Positions 62,457 to 64,000 of a stretch of DNA of 64,000 nucleotides are shown piece after piece. Within the stretch, counting starts at the first letter, position 1. The number at the start of each line of letters is the position of its first letter. The stretch covers positions 31,367 to 95,366 of the forward strand of contig CALWKC010000006.1 of the NCBI GenBank assembly GCA_944381165.1, read 5' to 3'. A program made the position numbers and the translations under genes. The notes below the pieces were generated by a model. That model was not told where the DNA came from. It saw nothing but the letters and a program-made list of their open reading frames with translations, and did not search any database. The DNA is from an uncultured Lachnospira sp. (GTDB taxonomy: Bacteria; Bacillota; Clostridia; Lachnospirales; Lachnospiraceae).

Positions 62457-63944
62457 TTGGCAGATAATAAGAATACACAGAATACGGATGTTAATGAGCA
62501 GATCAGAAACCGTATGGAAAAGCTGAAGGTGCTTCAGGAGAACGGAAAGGACCCGTTTGAGATTACAAAGTACGAGGTTACTCATCACACACAGGATATT
62601 AAGGATAATTTTGACGAGCTCGAGGGCAAAGAGGTTTCAGTGGCAGGCAGACTTATGCAGAAGCGTGTCATGGGAAAGGCCTCATTCTGCAATATTGCTG
62701 ACCTCAAGGGCAATATTCAGCTTTATGTGGCAAGAGACGCTGTCGGTGAAGAGCCGTACGCAGCATTCAAAAAGTTTGATATAGGCGATATTGTAGGCGT
62801 TAAGGGTGAGGTATTCCGCACACAGAAGGGTGAGATTTCAGTTCATGTGTCGCAGATTACTCTTCTTACAAAGAGCCTTCAGGTGCTGCCTGAGAAGTAT
62901 CACGGCCTCACAAACACAGACCAGAGATACAGACAGAGATATGTGGATCTTATCGTAAACCCTGAGGTAAGGGACACTTTTATAAAGCGCTCTCAGATTA
63001 TAAAGGAAATACGTAATTTCCTGGACGGAAGAGACTTTATGGAGGTTGAGACTCCTATGCTCGTCTCAAATGCGGGCGGCGCTGCGGCAAGACCGTTCGA
63101 GACCCATTACAACGCGTTGGACGAGGATGTCAAGCTTCGCATTTCGCTTGAGCTGTATTTGAAGAGACTTATAGTCGGCGGCATGGAGAGGGTATATGAA
63201 ATAGGCAGAGTGTTCAGAAATGAGGGCGTGGATACAAGACATAACCCTGAGTTTACTCTTATGGAGCTTTATCAGGCATATACCGACTATTACGGTATGA
63301 TGGAGCTTGCCGAATCTATGTACAGAACTGTCTGCGAGAAGGTAAACGGGACGACAAAGATAAAGTACGGCGAGTATGAGATTGATTTATCAAAGCCGTT
63401 TGAGAGAATTACTATGCTTGACGCCGTGAAGAAATATTCAGGTGTGGATTTCGCGGAGATAAAGACAGATGAGGAGGCTAAGGCTCTCGCGAAGGAGAGA
63501 GGCATTGAGTTTGAGGAGAGACACAAGAAGGGCGACATTCTCAATCTGTTCTTTGAGGAGTATGTCGAGGAGCATTTAATCCAGCCTACATTTGTGATGG
63601 ATCATCCTATTGAGATTTCTCCGCTCACAAAGAAAAAGCCTGACGCTCCTGATTATGTTGAGCGTTTTGAGCTCTTTATCAACGGCTGGGAAATGGCAAA
63701 TGCGTATTCTGAGCTTAACGACCCGATCGACCAGAGAGAGAGATTTGCGGCGCAGGAGGAAGCTCTTGCGGCGGGCGACGAGGAAGCAAACCACACAGAC
63801 GAGGATTTCCTCAATGCTCTCGCATACGGAATGCCTCCGACGGGAGGAATCGGCTTCGGAATTGACAGAATGGTAATGCTGCTTACAGATTCCGCTGCGA
63901 TAAGGGATGTGCTGCTGTTCCCGACAATGAAGCCTCTGGACTAA
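62457..63944 (+). CDS. lysS: Lysyl-tRNA synthetase, class II
   Basis: The start is TTG 62457 after AAGGAG, giving 495 aa. The N-terminal OB-fold includes [20 protein letters not shown]. Class II motif 1 lies in [11 protein letters not shown], motif 2 in [20 protein letters not shown] and motif 3 in [19 protein letters not shown] and [11 protein letters not shown] are typical lysyl-type. It charges tRNA-Lys. There is no T-box leader, since it is the second gene after greA with only 36 bp between. The rest of the window (63945-64000) has no gene. Confidence 0.97.
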   Translation: MADNKNTQNTDVNEQIRNRMEKLKVLQENGKDPFEITKYEVTHHTQDIKDNFDELEGKEVSVAGRLMQKRVMGKASFCNIADLKGNIQLYVARDAVGEEPYAAFKKFDIGDIVGVKGEVFRTQKGEISVHVSQITLLTKSLQVLPEKYHGLTNTDQRYRQRYVDLIVNPEVRDTFIKRSQIIKEIRNFLDGRDFMEVETPMLVSNAGGAAARPFETHYNALDEDVKLRISLELYLKRLIVGGMERVYEIGRVFRNEGVDTRHNPEFTLMELYQAYTDYYGMMELAESMYRTVCEKVNGTTKIKYGEYEIDLSKPFERITMLDAVKKYSGVDFAEIKTDEEAKALAKERGIEFEERHKKGDILNLFFEEYVEEHLIQPTFVMDHPIEISPLTKKKPDAPDYVERFELFINGWEMANAYSELNDPIDQRERFAAQEEALAAGDEEANHTDEDFLNALAYGMPPTGGIGFGIDRMVMLLTDSAAIRDVLLFPTMKPLD

Positions 63945-64000
63945 AAAATCCAGTAAAATCAAGGGTTTTCGGCATCTCAAATCCGAGTTGACAACAAATT

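Overview
The window reads as chromosome of a low-to-moderate GC, Gram-positive anaerobe of the class Clostridia, most like a Lachnospiraceae member. The signs are strong GGAGG-type ribosome-binding sites, TTG/GTG starts, many iron-sulfur and radical-SAM enzymes, spore photoproduct lyase, a flagellin lysine methylase, a family PL9 pectate lyase, a clostridial OPT peptide transporter and an SNF-type symporter. The pectate lyase points to a pectin-using gut or rumen species, but the species is inference. I saw no rRNA, tRNA, CRISPR array or prophage.

Layout. 1-930: an AT-rich edge with a gene fragment and a 5'-truncated DNA methyltransferase. 969-7651: a DUF5808-like membrane protein, an Hsp70 with an overlapping membrane-anchored J-domain protein, and an ABC exporter. 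7804-12625: carboxymuconolactone decarboxylase-like protein, cupin, 3-hydroxyacyl-CoA dehydrogenase, a YdcF-like protein and a secreted pectate lyase. 12857-19727: aldo/keto reductase, nucleosidase plus spore photoproduct lyase, SDR, Gfo/Idh oxidoreductase, an MGMT-like protein and a symporter. 19947-25807: a possible peptide-modification locus (small protein, ABC exporter, PqqD-HPr-kinase-like fusion), then an OPT transporter with its own PqqD-like partner. 25943-30907: a large Fe-S/FAD oxidoreductase with hypA, a membrane protein and hypB, but no hydrogenase. 31280-38289: nth, YkgJ-type protein, lgt, small membrane proteins, MATE, and an amino-acid ABC transporter whose binding domain appears circularly permuted. 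38418-46530: fliB, a dNTPase, an ABC operon split by an IS110-family element, and a phosphopantetheinyl transferase. 46672-63944: housekeeping genes pyrG, ftsH, dnaE, pfkA, an RNA methyltransferase, a cell-wall hydrolase, argF, birA, dusB, greA and lysS.

The most unusual signal is a dispersed RNA-like element. Three copies (5916-6073, 16883-16947, 31122-31279) lie directly upstream of genes. Each has a hairpin with inner stem TTTGTG/CACAAA whose loop is complementary to a sequence ending exactly 5 nt before the Shine-Dalgarno of the next gene, which is an H-type pseudoknot layout. Outer stem bases differ between copies but still pair. Two copies also carry a 41-47 codon leader ORF with its own ribosome-binding site and a shared CAGASQ motif. 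A related, longer palindrome tract lies at 57911-58090. This looks like a mobile or repeated translational-control element.

Other leads: a near-perfect WalR-type box at a cell-wall hydrolase promoter, a Gly/Asn/Tyr-rich N-terminal extension on FtsH, and a 36-38 bp inverted repeat around the non-coding segment of the IS110-family element.
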